Below the pieces are notes generated by a model that was given only the letters and a program-made list of their open reading frames with translations, made no database searches and was not told the DNA's origin. DNA of 33,279 nucleotides from an uncultured Caryophanales bacterium (GTDB lineage: Bacteria; Bacillota_I; Bacilli_A; RF39; UBA660), in assembly GCA_945228905.1 (NCBI GenBank), contig CALYOH010000006.1:1-33279 (forward strand), in the 5' to 3' direction. Numbering within the stretch: the first letter of the stretch is position 1; the number at the start of each line of letters is the position of its first letter. The position numbers and the translations under genes were made by a program. This document shows positions 9,191 through 18,667 of this stretch, piece by piece.

Positions 9191-9663
9191 ACATTTTTAA
9201 GTTCTTTTTTTGTTAAGTTAACAAGTTTATAACTTGTAACATTATACATATTCATATCTTTATAATATGCTTCTCCGTTATATGTTTCTCCCTTTTTAAG
9301 TTTTTTAACATATACAAGAACTCTTTCATCATTTGACAGTTTTAAGTAATAGTAACCATCTCTAATAGTTTTCTTACTATTATTAACTAATTCATATTTA
9401 ACAACACCAAGAGTATCATTAAAGACTATTACTATACTATTAACACAAACATCATCAATACACTTATTAGCTTTTTCTTCGTTATCTAGAACTGCTTTAT
9501 AATATCCTTCTGGAACTTCTACACTTTCAGCAAATTCCCATTTATAAGGATTATCTACTTTTTTTTCACTTTTATTAGGAAGTAAAGTAATGATAATTAT
9601 TAATAGAAGTACTACCACTACTATTATTACTGAAATAATTGTTATTAATTTTTTATTCTTCAT
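9184..9663 (-). CDS. membrane-anchored hypothetical protein
   Basis: ORF track starts at a GTG (9672); ATG at 9663 (MKNKKLITIISVIIVVVVLLLIIIITLL) is more likely. Immediately downstream of the pseudopilin gene. Confidence 0.65.
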   Translation of the reverse strand: MKNKKLITIISVIIVVVVLLLIIIITLLPNKSEKKVDNPYKWEFAESVEVPEGYYKAVLDNEEKANKCIDDVCVNSIVIVFNDTLGVVKYELVNNSKKTIRDGYYYLKLSNDERVLVYVKKLKKGETYNGEAYYKDMNMYNVTSYKLVNLTKKELKNVK

Positions 9664-9668
9664 AATTA

Positions 9669-12600
9669 TCACCCATTATTTCCTTCAGTTTTTTCATCAT
9701 CACCAGCAAATCCCAAGTCACTAAATTCTAGATAAGAATTATCATTATTTTTATCAAATGGATATTCATCTCTATATTTGTAATCAGTATTTCCAATAAG
9801 ATTATCAGGTATTTTGATATTTTGACTAGCAAACTTATATGATCCATTATCATTAACAAGTTTATATAAAGTATGATATTCTTTAAATTTATAACTACTA
9901 TCACCATAATTATATGTATATTCTATTACATTACCATTGTCATCTTTATCTGTCTTTACAACTAATCCAATCAAATTATATGTTGGATTACCATCTTTAT
10001 TATAGAAACAAGCATCATATGAACAATACAATTTTTCGTTTTCACTAGTCAAATCAGTCTCACATTTATGTGTTGAATTATAAAAGTCATAGGTATCATA
10101 TTTCCTATTATAAATGAACGGTGTTGATATAATTTCATCTTTTTCATTATACTCAACATAACACTTTCCTTCGCACTCTATTGGGGTTATTATGTGATTC
10201 TTATCAACTGGAGTATAACTTATTGTCTGCTCATAAGTTTTAGAACAAACTTTATAAACATTATAATTAAAGTCAAATTTCTCTACTTTACCAGTACTTT
10301 TTTCTTTTATATATAAGTAAACTGGAGTTGGAGATTCTCCTGTATAATTACTATTATTTAGTTCATATAATTTTGTATCATGAGAAGTATATGGATCTCC
10401 TCCTGAATAATTTTTATTAGTATAATCAGAACATTCAGTATCACTTTCTGAAACACACATCTCATATGAGTCAAAATAATCTTTTATTTGTGCACTTATA
10501 AAGAATTTAGATGAATTAATTTCTAATTGTATACTACAAGAAGGGGTACCATCTTCACCTCTTATAACATATCCATCATTATCAACATTATATTCACAAT
10601 TACCAATTAAATCTGCCTTAATTAATTCTATTTTTTTATCATATACAGTATATGAAGTTTGAGCATACGTATCTGTGTATTTACCATAACTATCTTTTCC
10701 TTGAACAATTATATCATAAGTAGATCCATCATAAACAAATGACTCAGGATCTCCTATAGTAAAACTCATAATATCACTATAATTTACATCTTCACTATAT
10801 GTAAATTCGCTTTCTCCTCTCTTCTTATATCCAATTCTAACTTTAAGATTACTATCTTCATCAATATCATCTATAAAATTAGCAGAAACGTTAATCTTAT
10901 TAACAGGAATACTATCTAATTCAAGATTAATTTTTTCAGTAAAGCTTGAATAATCAGGAGTAATAATTGGTGTTGTAGAAGCATAAGGACCTTGGTTTTG
11001 ATATAAATCATAAACATAATCTTTCTTTTGTTCTTTTCCTAATAAATCTCTAACAGTTAAATATAAGATTCTACTATCAGCAGTTTCATACTCACGTTTT
11101 CCAGCAGGAGGTGTAAAAATATAATTTATTTCATCATTTGGATCATATAAAGAAAATTCTTCATCATCAGTACATCCACTAGCATTTTCACTAATACAAT
11201 ATTTTAATTCACCATCATCCCAAACATCTTGATCAGTGATATTTAAAATAACTCTAGATTCATAGCTTCCAGTTGTCATAGAAGAATTAATTGGATATTC
11301 AGGTCTCCATACATCACTAGTTCTCTCAACAACAAATGACTTAATTACTGGCGCATTATTTAAAGAAACTCTATAAGATCCTGATTTAGAAGATGAATCA
11401 CCATAAGAATCAGTAACAGTTACTGTTAGTTCTCTAGTTTTTCCATCAAATCTTTGATCTGCAAATTCAAAATCAGTAGTAGAATCAACAAACTCACTAT
11501 ACTTCTTTGTTACAGTATTAGTTCCATCAGTTAATGTAACTTCTAAGTCATTAACATCTTCCAAATCATCTGCTAATTCTAATCTAACATGCGTCTTATA
11601 AGAATTATAACCTTCTGCAGCAGAAGTAATTACTAAATCAGTAATTTCTGGTGCGACATTCTTATAAACAGTATAATTATTTTTAAATTCAGAACATGAA
11701 TTAATTCCTTTAGTTAAATAATACTTATCACACAATTTTATATTTAATGTTTTACTTGACCCATCATATGGTAATTCTATATTTGTAGGACTAAATGTAA
11801 ACTCATTCTCTTCTTGATATTTTTGGTATTTTCCTTTGAAATCACTTTCTGAACTATAATTACAATCTTCTTTATTTTCTTTCATACAAACCCAGAAATC
11901 AGTACCATCTAAATCATCAGTTGCAGTGAATTTAAATTTAACATTATAAGTACCAGTCTGAGGACTTTTTTGATCACCAAAACTATCAGTTCTAGGTAAA
12001 AATACAATTTTAAGTGCATCTTTATTAACTTTTGGAGGTAAATTCGTATAAGGCTCATAATTTACTACTTTTCCAATTAATTGAGCGCTAGGAGAATTTA
12101 ATCCATATTTATTAATATATACTTTAGCAACTATTCTTCTATTAATACCATCATATAATGGTAGTTGATTAGTACTATACATTTTATAATTACCTGATTT
12201 AGCTTCTGAATATTTTATAGGTGACGTTAAATATATTGGCGAATCACACGAACTTTCACTCTCACATACACCAACAGTATATGTAATATCATTTTCCGTA
12301 ATACCTGAATTTGGATCAAATGGAACTTTTATTGTATATCTAACATTTAATGATTTCTCACCTGTAGGTACATCTGATCCAGAAGATGTAACTGAAAATG
12401 TAGGTGTTAAAGCAGAAATATTCAAGTTATAAACAGGATAATCAAAAGTTGCTGATGAAACTTTTCCTAATGAATCCTTTACAAAAAGTTTAACTGATCT
12501 AGTAGAACCATCAGGCATACATTCAGCACTAAATACCTCGCCGGTACAAAAATCATATGAATATGAGTCTGTAGTTAAAACTTGGAACTTACCAGCACAA

Positions 12601-13766
12601 TCTTCTGCTTTTCCATCTTTATCATTTAAAATACACCATTGTAATGTACCATATCCATCAATATCATCATCTACATCAATAATAGCTTTAGCCTTTAAGA
12701 AGTTAGCTGGATCTGAATCTCTTCTAGTAATTTCAAATCTTCTAATCTTAGGAGCTTCATTAGTATGAATAGTATATTTCTTTTGCTTATTAGTATAATT
12801 TCCCTCATCATCAGCAACAATCAAATATACAATAACTTCATCACCATAATTAGCACAATAATCACTTGATGTATTACAACGATTAAGATTAATTGTTTGT
12901 GAAGTAAATGTAGAACTTCCTCCAGTAGAATAAGGTAAACTACTAACACTTGGATTAGTAATATCAGGATATTCACATTTAGGATTAGATTCTAACATTT
13001 TAGGAGTACAAATATTATAATAAACTCTTAAGTTAGAAGCAGGAGTATCAGAATCCTTAGCTTCTACTAATATCTTCATATCTAAAGAGTTAAAATCTTT
13101 TCCAGAAGCAGACATAGTAACAAAACTATTAATTCTTGGAACGCCTAAGTTTTCAACATCTTCATCTTGTTCAACTGTATCATTAACTAATCTATCATCA
13201 ATAGCTGAAACATAGTCATCACCTAAATATTTATTAATGAAATCAATATCAATTGTCTTATTAACACCATCAGTATATTTATTACTTATATCATCATTAA
13301 TATATACAAGACTATCTTTATCAAAAGGAGTAACATTCTTAGTAGCGTCACTCTTATTTAAATCAGATTCCTTAGTTAATTTAACTCCTTTATAACTATT
13401 GTCATATTCTTCTACTAATAATGCAGAATATTCTAATTTTCCTCCATCGTTTTTAACCACGACAAAAGATGCGTATCTTAAATACTCACCTTTATTAGGG
13501 GGATTATCAAAAGAATTATTATCTAAATAATTCAAACTAAAAACAATACATTCTCCTTCATCAGGTTTTTCAATAATAGTACTATTAGTTCTTAATTTAT
13601 ACTCAGCCTGAGATATCATTTTTAATGCATCACTAATATATACTTTGTCTCTATTTTTACCAATCAAATTAGTAATTTGTGGTAAAGAAAATACCATTAA
13701 TATACTTAATATTGCTATTGCAGCTAAAAGTTCTATTAATGTAAAACCTTTATTATTCTTTCTCAT
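9669..13766 (-). CDS. giant type IV pseudopilin-like surface protein with tandem Ig/cadherin-like repeats
   Basis: True start likely 13766: MRKNNKGFTLIELLAAIAILSILMVFSLPQITNLIGK (class III prepilin motif), preceded by AGGAGG. The rest is about 8 modules of ~100-120 aa with motifs such as APxIxxFxV...DDxDD...DGxxRxLxVxVxDxxGKxSxxxYxVY. Confidence 0.8.
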   Translation of the reverse strand: MRKNNKGFTLIELLAAIAILSILMVFSLPQITNLIGKNRDKVYISDALKMISQAEYKLRTNSTIIEKPDEGECIVFSLNYLDNNSFDNPPNKGEYLRYASFVVVKNDGGKLEYSALLVEEYDNSYKGVKLTKESDLNKSDATKNVTPFDKDSLVYINDDISNKYTDGVNKTIDIDFINKYLGDDYVSAIDDRLVNDTVEQDEDVENLGVPRINSFVTMSASGKDFNSLDMKILVEAKDSDTPASNLRVYYNICTPKMLESNPKCEYPDITNPSVSSLPYSTGGSSTFTSQTINLNRCNTSSDYCANYGDEVIVYLIVADDEGNYTNKQKKYTIHTNEAPKIRRFEITRRDSDPANFLKAKAIIDVDDDIDGYGTLQWCILNDKDGKAEDCAGKFQVLTTDSYSYDFCTGEVFSAECMPDGSTRSVKLFVKDSLGKVSSATFDYPVYNLNISALTPTFSVTSSGSDVPTGEKSLNVRYTIKVPFDPNSGITENDITYTVGVCESESSCDSPIYLTSPIKYSEAKSGNYKMYSTNQLPLYDGINRRIVAKVYINKYGLNSPSAQLIGKVVNYEPYTNLPPKVNKDALKIVFLPRTDSFGDQKSPQTGTYNVKFKFTATDDLDGTDFWVCMKENKEDCNYSSESDFKGKYQKYQEENEFTFSPTNIELPYDGSSKTLNIKLCDKYYLTKGINSCSEFKNNYTVYKNVAPEITDLVITSAAEGYNSYKTHVRLELADDLEDVNDLEVTLTDGTNTVTKKYSEFVDSTTDFEFADQRFDGKTRELTVTVTDSYGDSSSKSGSYRVSLNNAPVIKSFVVERTSDVWRPEYPINSSMTTGSYESRVILNITDQDVWDDGELKYCISENASGCTDDEEFSLYDPNDEINYIFTPPAGKREYETADSRILYLTVRDLLGKEQKKDYVYDLYQNQGPYASTTPIITPDYSSFTEKINLELDSIPVNKINVSANFIDDIDEDSNLKVRIGYKKRGESEFTYSEDVNYSDIMSFTIGDPESFVYDGSTYDIIVQGKDSYGKYTDTYAQTSYTVYDKKIELIKADLIGNCEYNVDNDGYVIRGEDGTPSCSIQLEINSSKFFISAQIKDYFDSYEMCVSESDTECSDYTNKNYSGGDPYTSHDTKLYELNNSNYTGESPTPVYLYIKEKSTGKVEKFDFNYNVYKVCSKTYEQTISYTPVDKNHIITPIECEGKCYVEYNEKDEIISTPFIYNRKYDTYDFYNSTHKCETDLTSENEKLYCSYDACFYNKDGNPTYNLIGLVVKTDKDDNGNVIEYTYNYGDSSYKFKEYHTLYKLVNDNGSYKFASQNIKIPDNLIGNTDYKYRDEYPFDKNNDNSYLEFSDLGFAGDDEKTEGNNG

Positions 13767-13780
13767 AGAATGCCTCCTAA

Positions 13781-14350
13781 TTAAAATATTACTAATAATA
13801 TTATCATTACTAATAATACTAAGATTATTGAACATATTAGTATTCCATATTTATTAATCCATGAAATATTATTACTATCTTCTATATAATTCTCTATTAA
13901 TTTTATCATATTATTAGTATTACTTACAAATTTTTTAGGCTTGAATTTTTTAATTTCTTTTATCATCTTACCCAAATCATTCATATCACTAAGTTCTAGA
14001 ATATATCCTTCTTTAGCAAACTCTCCAACAATTTGTTTTTGATGATCATTATGATGTTCTTTATATTTAGCAAGTCTTGGTGCAGCAATCGTCTTTTTAC
14101 CCTTTTTTATTGCTCCAAGTATTGATCCTGCTCCACCATGAGTAATAACTAAATCAGCTTCATCCATTAATTTATCAAATTCAGGTGCAGGAACCAAATC
14201 AAATATTTCCATATTCTTAGATTCATATTTAGTTTGCCCTGCTTGAACTATTACTTTATCTTTTATAGTACCTTTTTCTATTTCTTTATCAACAGCTTCA
14301 AGTAGTCTAGTAAATTGTTTATCTTGAGTACCTAACACAACTAATATCAT
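13781..14350 (-). CDS. pssE: Alg13/PssE-like glycosyltransferase subunit with C-terminal TM helix
   Basis: MILVVLGTQDKQFTRLLEAVDKEIEKG ... DLVITHGGAGSILGAIKKGKKTIAAPRLAKYKEHHNDHQ; ATG overlaps the pssD stop (TAATG). C-term ILICSIILVLLVMIILLVIF. Confidence 0.85.
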   Translation of the reverse strand: MILVVLGTQDKQFTRLLEAVDKEIEKGTIKDKVIVQAGQTKYESKNMEIFDLVPAPEFDKLMDEADLVITHGGAGSILGAIKKGKKTIAAPRLAKYKEHHNDHQKQIVGEFAKEGYILELSDMNDLGKMIKEIKKFKPKKFVSNTNNMIKLIENYIEDSNNISWINKYGILICSIILVLLVMIILLVIF

Positions 14351-14835
14351 TAGAAAATCCAACCTCCTACTTCAGCATCTGGATAAAGTTTTTTCATACT
14401 TTCCCATTGAACTATAAACTTATCACTAATAGGATATATTAATTTACCAGTAGCAGTCTTAGTAACCATATTAGCGAATGTCTCTATATAAATAATCTTA
14501 CTTCCAAATATTTTACCTATACAACACATTGGTCCAGCTGTATGAGTACCAGTTGTAATAATATAATCAGGTCTATATTTAAGATATAAAAATAAACTTT
14601 TAAAACAATTATAAGTAAGTTTAAATATATAACTAAACAAATGTAATTTAGTACCATATACTAAGTAATTAACTCTATCCTTATAATCTCTTTTTAAATA
14701 CTTATTAGATTTAGTCTTCTCTGTAATCAAATGAAAATCATAGTTATTAAACATAGGTGATAATTGTAATAATTCATTTAAATGTCCTCCAGTAGAAGCT
14801 ATAAAAAGAACTCTTCTCTTATTCATAAATACCAC
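14350..14835 (-). CDS. pssD: Alg14/PssD-like glycosyltransferase subunit
   Basis: RRVLFIASTGGHLNELLQL ... PDYIITTGTHTAGPMCCIGKIFGSKIIYIETFANM. Confidence 0.88.
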   Translation of the reverse strand: MVFMNKRRVLFIASTGGHLNELLQLSPMFNNYDFHLITEKTKSNKYLKRDYKDRVNYLVYGTKLHLFSYIFKLTYNCFKSLFLYLKYRPDYIITTGTHTAGPMCCIGKIFGSKIIYIETFANMVTKTATGKLIYPISDKFIVQWESMKKLYPDAEVGGWIF

Positions 14836-15964
14836 TCTCTTCTATTAAAGTAAACCATTCTTCGCTAACAACATCACTAGTGTATTTATTAACACTTTCT
14901 CTAGCATTTTTACCAACCGTTTTTCTTAACTTTTCACTCTCAATTAAATTCTTTATTTTTAATACCATAGCATCAATATTTCTATTCTTTATTAAGAAAC
15001 CATTATCTCCAGAAGAAATAATCTCTCTTGCTCCTTCAGCTGAATCATATGCAATACATGGAACTCCATGACTCATAGCTTCTAATAAAACTATACCAAA
15101 TGATTCAGTAAAAGAAGTCATTATGTAAATAGATGATTTATCTAAAAGATCATCAATATACTCTTTTCCTTGGAATCCATGTAATGTAACATTAGTGAGA
15201 GAATGTTTCTTTATATATTCTTCTAAGTTAGATTTTTCTACTCCATCTCCTACTATATCAAGACACCAATCAGGGCATTCATTTTGTAAAATATTATATA
15301 CTTTTAATAAATCAATAAATCCTTTTTCAGGAGATAATCTACCTACACTAACAAGCCTTTTTTCTTTTAAAGAAGAAACCTTCTTAGGAAGAGACTCTAT
15401 AGAATTAGGAATATGTATACACATAACATTACTATTAGCTAATTTTCTAGAATAAAACTTTTGTAAATTAGAAGAAACTAATACAAAATAATCTAAATTC
15501 TTTGCACTATTTATTATATTAGTAGCATACTTCATATTATCATGATAATGATTATGTTCCCATCCTATTTTAACTACTCCATCTTTTGCATAACTACATG
15601 TCCAATAATTAAATATATCTCTAGTAGAAATAATTACATCACTGTCACAATTTTTAATATAGTCACACATAGATTTTTTTCTTCTATGTAAAACCTTCAT
15701 AGAATAAGTTCCTTCTTTAAACACTTGTATTAAATCTTTTTTCTTTAATGCTTTTTTAAACTCTTCTCTATTTGGTTTAATATCATCATTTAAATAAATA
15801 ACCTTAACTCTTTCATTTATATGAAATGCAGGCTTTTCAAGCAACTTATAGCAAGTTGCAATTTCAACCTGATATCTAGAACATAACATATTAGCTAAAA
15901 TACAAATAGATTTCTCAATTCCTCCGTATCCTAAATGTAATGAAAGTATCGATACCTTTTTCAT
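14819..15964 (-). CDS. glycosyltransferase family 4 (GT-B) protein
   Basis: Likely start MKKVSILSLHLGYGGIEKSI at 15964 with upstream AGGTGG. LVSVGRLSPEKGFIDLLKVYNIL ... MTSFTESFGIVLLEAMSHGVPCIAYDSAEGAREII. Confidence 0.9.
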   Translation of the reverse strand: MKKVSILSLHLGYGGIEKSICILANMLCSRYQVEIATCYKLLEKPAFHINERVKVIYLNDDIKPNREEFKKALKKKDLIQVFKEGTYSMKVLHRRKKSMCDYIKNCDSDVIISTRDIFNYWTCSYAKDGVVKIGWEHNHYHDNMKYATNIINSAKNLDYFVLVSSNLQKFYSRKLANSNVMCIHIPNSIESLPKKVSSLKEKRLVSVGRLSPEKGFIDLLKVYNILQNECPDWCLDIVGDGVEKSNLEEYIKKHSLTNVTLHGFQGKEYIDDLLDKSSIYIMTSFTESFGIVLLEAMSHGVPCIAYDSAEGAREIISSGDNGFLIKNRNIDAMVLKIKNLIESEKLRKTVGKNARESVNKYTSDVVSEEWFTLIEESGIYE

Positions 15965-15980
15965 AAAACCACCTATTATA

Positions 15981-15989
15981 ATTATAGCA
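15981..15989 (-). promoter_or_regulatory. extended -10 (TGCTATAAT) upstream of the GT4 gene
   Basis: attatagca on +, 17 nt upstream of the ATG at 15964. Confidence 0.45.
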
Positions 15990-16017
15990 TTTTTTAAAGA
16001 GTACACCAATATTATTG

Positions 16018-16047
16018 CAAAAAAAAAGTATTATAAAATACTTTTTT
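16018..16047 (-). terminator. intrinsic terminator after the PVA-rich protein gene
   Basis: AAAAAAGTATT-ATAA-AATACTTTTTT hairpin flanked by A/T runs. Confidence 0.7.
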
Positions 16048-16055
16048 ATTTTTTA

Positions 16056-16955
16056 TTATTGTTGAATTGGAGCAACAGGTGCTACAGGTTGTGGAACAAC
16101 TGGTGCAACTGGTGCTACAGGAGCAACTTCTGGAGTAGCTACTGGTGCAACAGGTGCTACAGAAGCAACCATAACAGGTGCAGCTTCTACAACTGGTGCA
16201 GCAGGTGCTGGAGCAACAGGTGTTAAATTAGTTTGTGTATTTTCTAATGGATCAGCACCACCATATATTTGATGTGGTTGTTCTTGATTTAAATTAATAT
16301 CTGTAACAACAGGACTAGCTCCTCCATAAATTACAGGTGCAGCAGTCTCAGGTTGAGCTGGAGTTAAAACTTCTGGTGTAGGTGCAACTGGTGCAGGAAC
16401 TACAGCAGGTACAACTTCAGGTTGTACTGTAACTGGTGCTACAACTTCAGGTTGTACTGCAACTGGTGCAACAGCTTTAGGTGCTACAGGAGCAACTGGA
16501 GTTACTACTTCAGGTGTTGCAGGAACAACTGGTTCAGGTTGAACGGGTACTGGTTGAACAGCTACAGGTGCAACCTCTGGAGTAACAGGAACTGGTTCAG
16601 GCATAACAGGTGCTGGTGCAGCAGGTACTGCAGTAGCAGCAGCAACAGCCATTGGATCAACAGCAGGTGTTTTAACTTCAACTGGTTGAACAGCTACAGG
16701 TGCTGGTGCTGGTGCTGGTGTAACAGCAACAGGTGCTGGTACTGGTTGAACAGCAGCTTCTGGAACTGGTGCTCCAGGTACAGCCATAGTAGCATTAGGA
16801 TCTACTAAAGCAGCCTCTCCCTCTTTTTTAGCCTTTTCTTTTTTACCTTTCTTTCCTGTTACAATTAATATAATAATTGCAATGATTAATAATACTATAC
16901 CTCCAGTGATAAACAATCCAGGTATAGTTGTAAACCATGATACATCAAAATTCAT
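16056..16955 (-). CDS. single-pass membrane protein with a long Pro/Ala/Val-rich tail
   Basis: TM PGLFITGGIVLLIIAIIILIVTGKKGKKEKAKK followed by ~250 aa of PVAPVAPAP/TPEV/VQPEVV-type repeats. Confidence 0.8.
   Translation of the reverse strand: MNFDVSWFTTIPGLFITGGIVLLIIAIIILIVTGKKGKKEKAKKEGEAALVDPNATMAVPGAPVPEAAVQPVPAPVAVTPAPAPAPVAVQPVEVKTPAVDPMAVAAATAVPAAPAPVMPEPVPVTPEVAPVAVQPVPVQPEPVVPATPEVVTPVAPVAPKAVAPVAVQPEVVAPVTVQPEVVPAVVPAPVAPTPEVLTPAQPETAAPVIYGGASPVVTDINLNQEQPHQIYGGADPLENTQTNLTPVAPAPAAPVVEAAPVMVASVAPVAPVATPEVAPVAPVAPVVPQPVAPVAPIQQ
16062..16760 (-). repeat. low-complexity Pro/Ala/Val coding repeats
   Basis: Recurrent ggtgcaactggtgctacagg-type units on +, encoding PVAPVAP. Confidence 0.8.
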
Positions 16956-17084
16956 TTTATCTACTCCCTTTATTCTATAATCTAATAATATGATAGCAAA
17001 TTATAAACTCAATTGCAATAATTTATTTTTTAATACAAAATTTTTACACTGTAAAAAATGTCTATAAAAAAAAAGAGATTTACA

Positions 17085-17741
17085 CTAATATGTAAACCTC
17101 TTCCAATACCCTTCTTTTGGAGGATAATATTCAAATTTAAGTTCCTCCTTACTAACAGGATGAACAAATGATAAATAGTAAGCAAATAAACATATTTGAG
17201 TATTATCAAGTACCCCATATCTTTGATCTCCAAGTAAGTAATGTCCCCTACTTGAAAATTGTACTCTTATCTGATGATGTCTTCCAGTCTTTAAATTTAT
17301 TGATACCAAAGTACAATCATGTTCCTTATCATATGATAAAGCTTCATATTCTAAAACGGCTTTCTTACCATTCTCACTAATAATAGAATTACCATTATCA
17401 CTCTTTTCAATATAATCAACATATTCTCCAGTACCAGTAATTTTCCCATGTACTATTGCTAGATACTTTTTAGTAATAGAATGTTCATTAAAAGCCTTAG
17501 TAAGTCTAGCAGCAGCTTTACTACTTCTAGCAAATACCATAATTCCACCTACAGGTCTATCTAATCTATGAACAAGACCCAAATATACATTTCCAGGTTT
17601 ATTATATTTAACCTTAATATATTCTTTTACCATATCCATGATAGACTTATCTTTAGTACTATCTCCCTGACTAAGTATATTATATGGTTTAACTACTACA
17701 ATAATATGATTATCTTCGTATAAAACATTTAACTTACTCAT
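17085..17741 (-). CDS. RluA-family pseudouridine synthase
   Basis: MSKLNVLYEDNHIIVVVKPYNILSQGD ... LGLVHRLDRPVGGIMVFARSSKAA ... LKTGRHHQIRVQFSSRGHYLLGDQRYG. Start 17741 overlaps the upstream stop. Confidence 0.95.
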   Translation of the reverse strand: MSKLNVLYEDNHIIVVVKPYNILSQGDSTKDKSIMDMVKEYIKVKYNKPGNVYLGLVHRLDRPVGGIMVFARSSKAAARLTKAFNEHSITKKYLAIVHGKITGTGEYVDYIEKSDNGNSIISENGKKAVLEYEALSYDKEHDCTLVSINLKTGRHHQIRVQFSSRGHYLLGDQRYGVLDNTQICLFAYYLSFVHPVSKEELKFEYYPPKEGYWKRFTY

Positions 17742-18600
17742 TTTCTTCCCATCTTCCATATATACCACAAGGTAATATTAAATCACCATTACCTATAGGT
17801 AAACCAATTTCTCCACAAGTAATAGTTCCATTATGTTTAATATTTAATTTTAATAAATTACTTAAAACAGTACTAGAAAGACCAGTAGTATATGAATTAA
17901 TTAAAAAGAATAATGGTCTATCACTTAATATTTCACTACATATCTTAATTAAATAATTTAAGTTCTTTTCAATATCCCAAACTTCTCCATTAGAACCCCT
18001 ACCATAACTTGGAGGATCCATTATAATAGCATCATATTTATTTCCTCTTCTAATTTCTCTTTGTACAAATTTAATTACATCATCTACTAAATATCTAACC
18101 TTAGTAGTATCACAATTACTACTAGAAACATTTTCCTTACACCAATCAACCATTCCACGAGAAGAATCAACATGAGTAACATGAGCACCTGCTTTTAAAC
18201 AAGCAACTGTTGCTCCACCAGTATAAGCAAATAAATTAAGTACTTTAATTTCTCTATTAGAATTATTAATCTTATTCATCATATAATCCCAATTAACTGC
18301 TTGTTCTGGAAATAAACCAGTATGTTTAAAACCCATTTGTTTAATATTAAAAGTTAATTCTTTATAATTAATTGTCCAACTAGAAGGAATAGACCTTTTA
18401 TTTTCCCAATGTCCTCCTCCTTTACTACTTCTATAATAAACTGCATCAATCTTATCTTTATATTTTTCTTCTAAATCACCATTATCCCAAATAACTTGTG
18501 GATCTGGTCTTAATAAATAATATTTACCCCATCTTTCATATTTCATTCCATTAGAAGCATCTATTATTTCATAATCTTTAAATTCATTAGTTACTAGCAT
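17734..18600 (-). CDS. class I SAM-dependent methyltransferase (RlmI/YccW-like)
   Basis: VLNLFAYTGGATVACLKAGAHVTHVDSSRGMVDWCKEN ... YDAIIMDPPSYGRGSNGEVW; start at 18600 preceded by GGAGGAG. Confidence 0.9.
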   Translation of the reverse strand: MLVTNEFKDYEIIDASNGMKYERWGKYYLLRPDPQVIWDNGDLEEKYKDKIDAVYYRSSKGGGHWENKRSIPSSWTINYKELTFNIKQMGFKHTGLFPEQAVNWDYMMNKINNSNREIKVLNLFAYTGGATVACLKAGAHVTHVDSSRGMVDWCKENVSSSNCDTTKVRYLVDDVIKFVQREIRRGNKYDAIIMDPPSYGRGSNGEVWDIEKNLNYLIKICSEILSDRPLFFLINSYTTGLSSTVLSNLLKLNIKHNGTITCGEIGLPIGNGDLILPCGIYGRWEENE

Positions 18601-18621
18601 AAACTCCTCCAATTCCCACTT

Positions 18622-18630
18622 ATTATAACA
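18622..18630 (-). promoter_or_regulatory. extended -10 (TGTTATAAT) upstream of the methyltransferase gene
   Basis: attataaca on +. Confidence 0.4.
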
Positions 18631-18639
18631 TATTTAGAT

Positions 18640-18667
18640 AAAAAGAAAAAAGACTTTAAGTCTTTTA
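18640..18667 (-). terminator. intrinsic terminator after the lipoprotein gene
   Basis: On -: AAAAGACTTAAAGTCTTTTTTCTTTTT. Confidence 0.65.

Noticed and set aside
13781-13857. Upstream 23 codons of the pseudopilin ORF and the overlapping plus-strand 70-aa ORF
   Set aside because: AGGAGG directly precedes the internal ATG at 13766, and the longer form would overlap pssE; the plus-strand ORF is antisense.
16062-16760. Short GGTGCAACTGGTGCTACAGG repeats as a non-coding satellite
   Set aside because: Maintained in one open frame with an N-terminal TM, RBS-region and terminator; coding low-complexity.
16422-16808. 128-aa plus-strand ORF rich in C/W/N/Y/R
   Set aside because: Antisense shadow of the Pro/Ala/Val repeat codons; composition is an artefact of the repeat.
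17030-17233. 67-aa minus-strand ORF overlapping the RluA gene
   Set aside because: Alternate frame of a well-supported gene; no independent signals.
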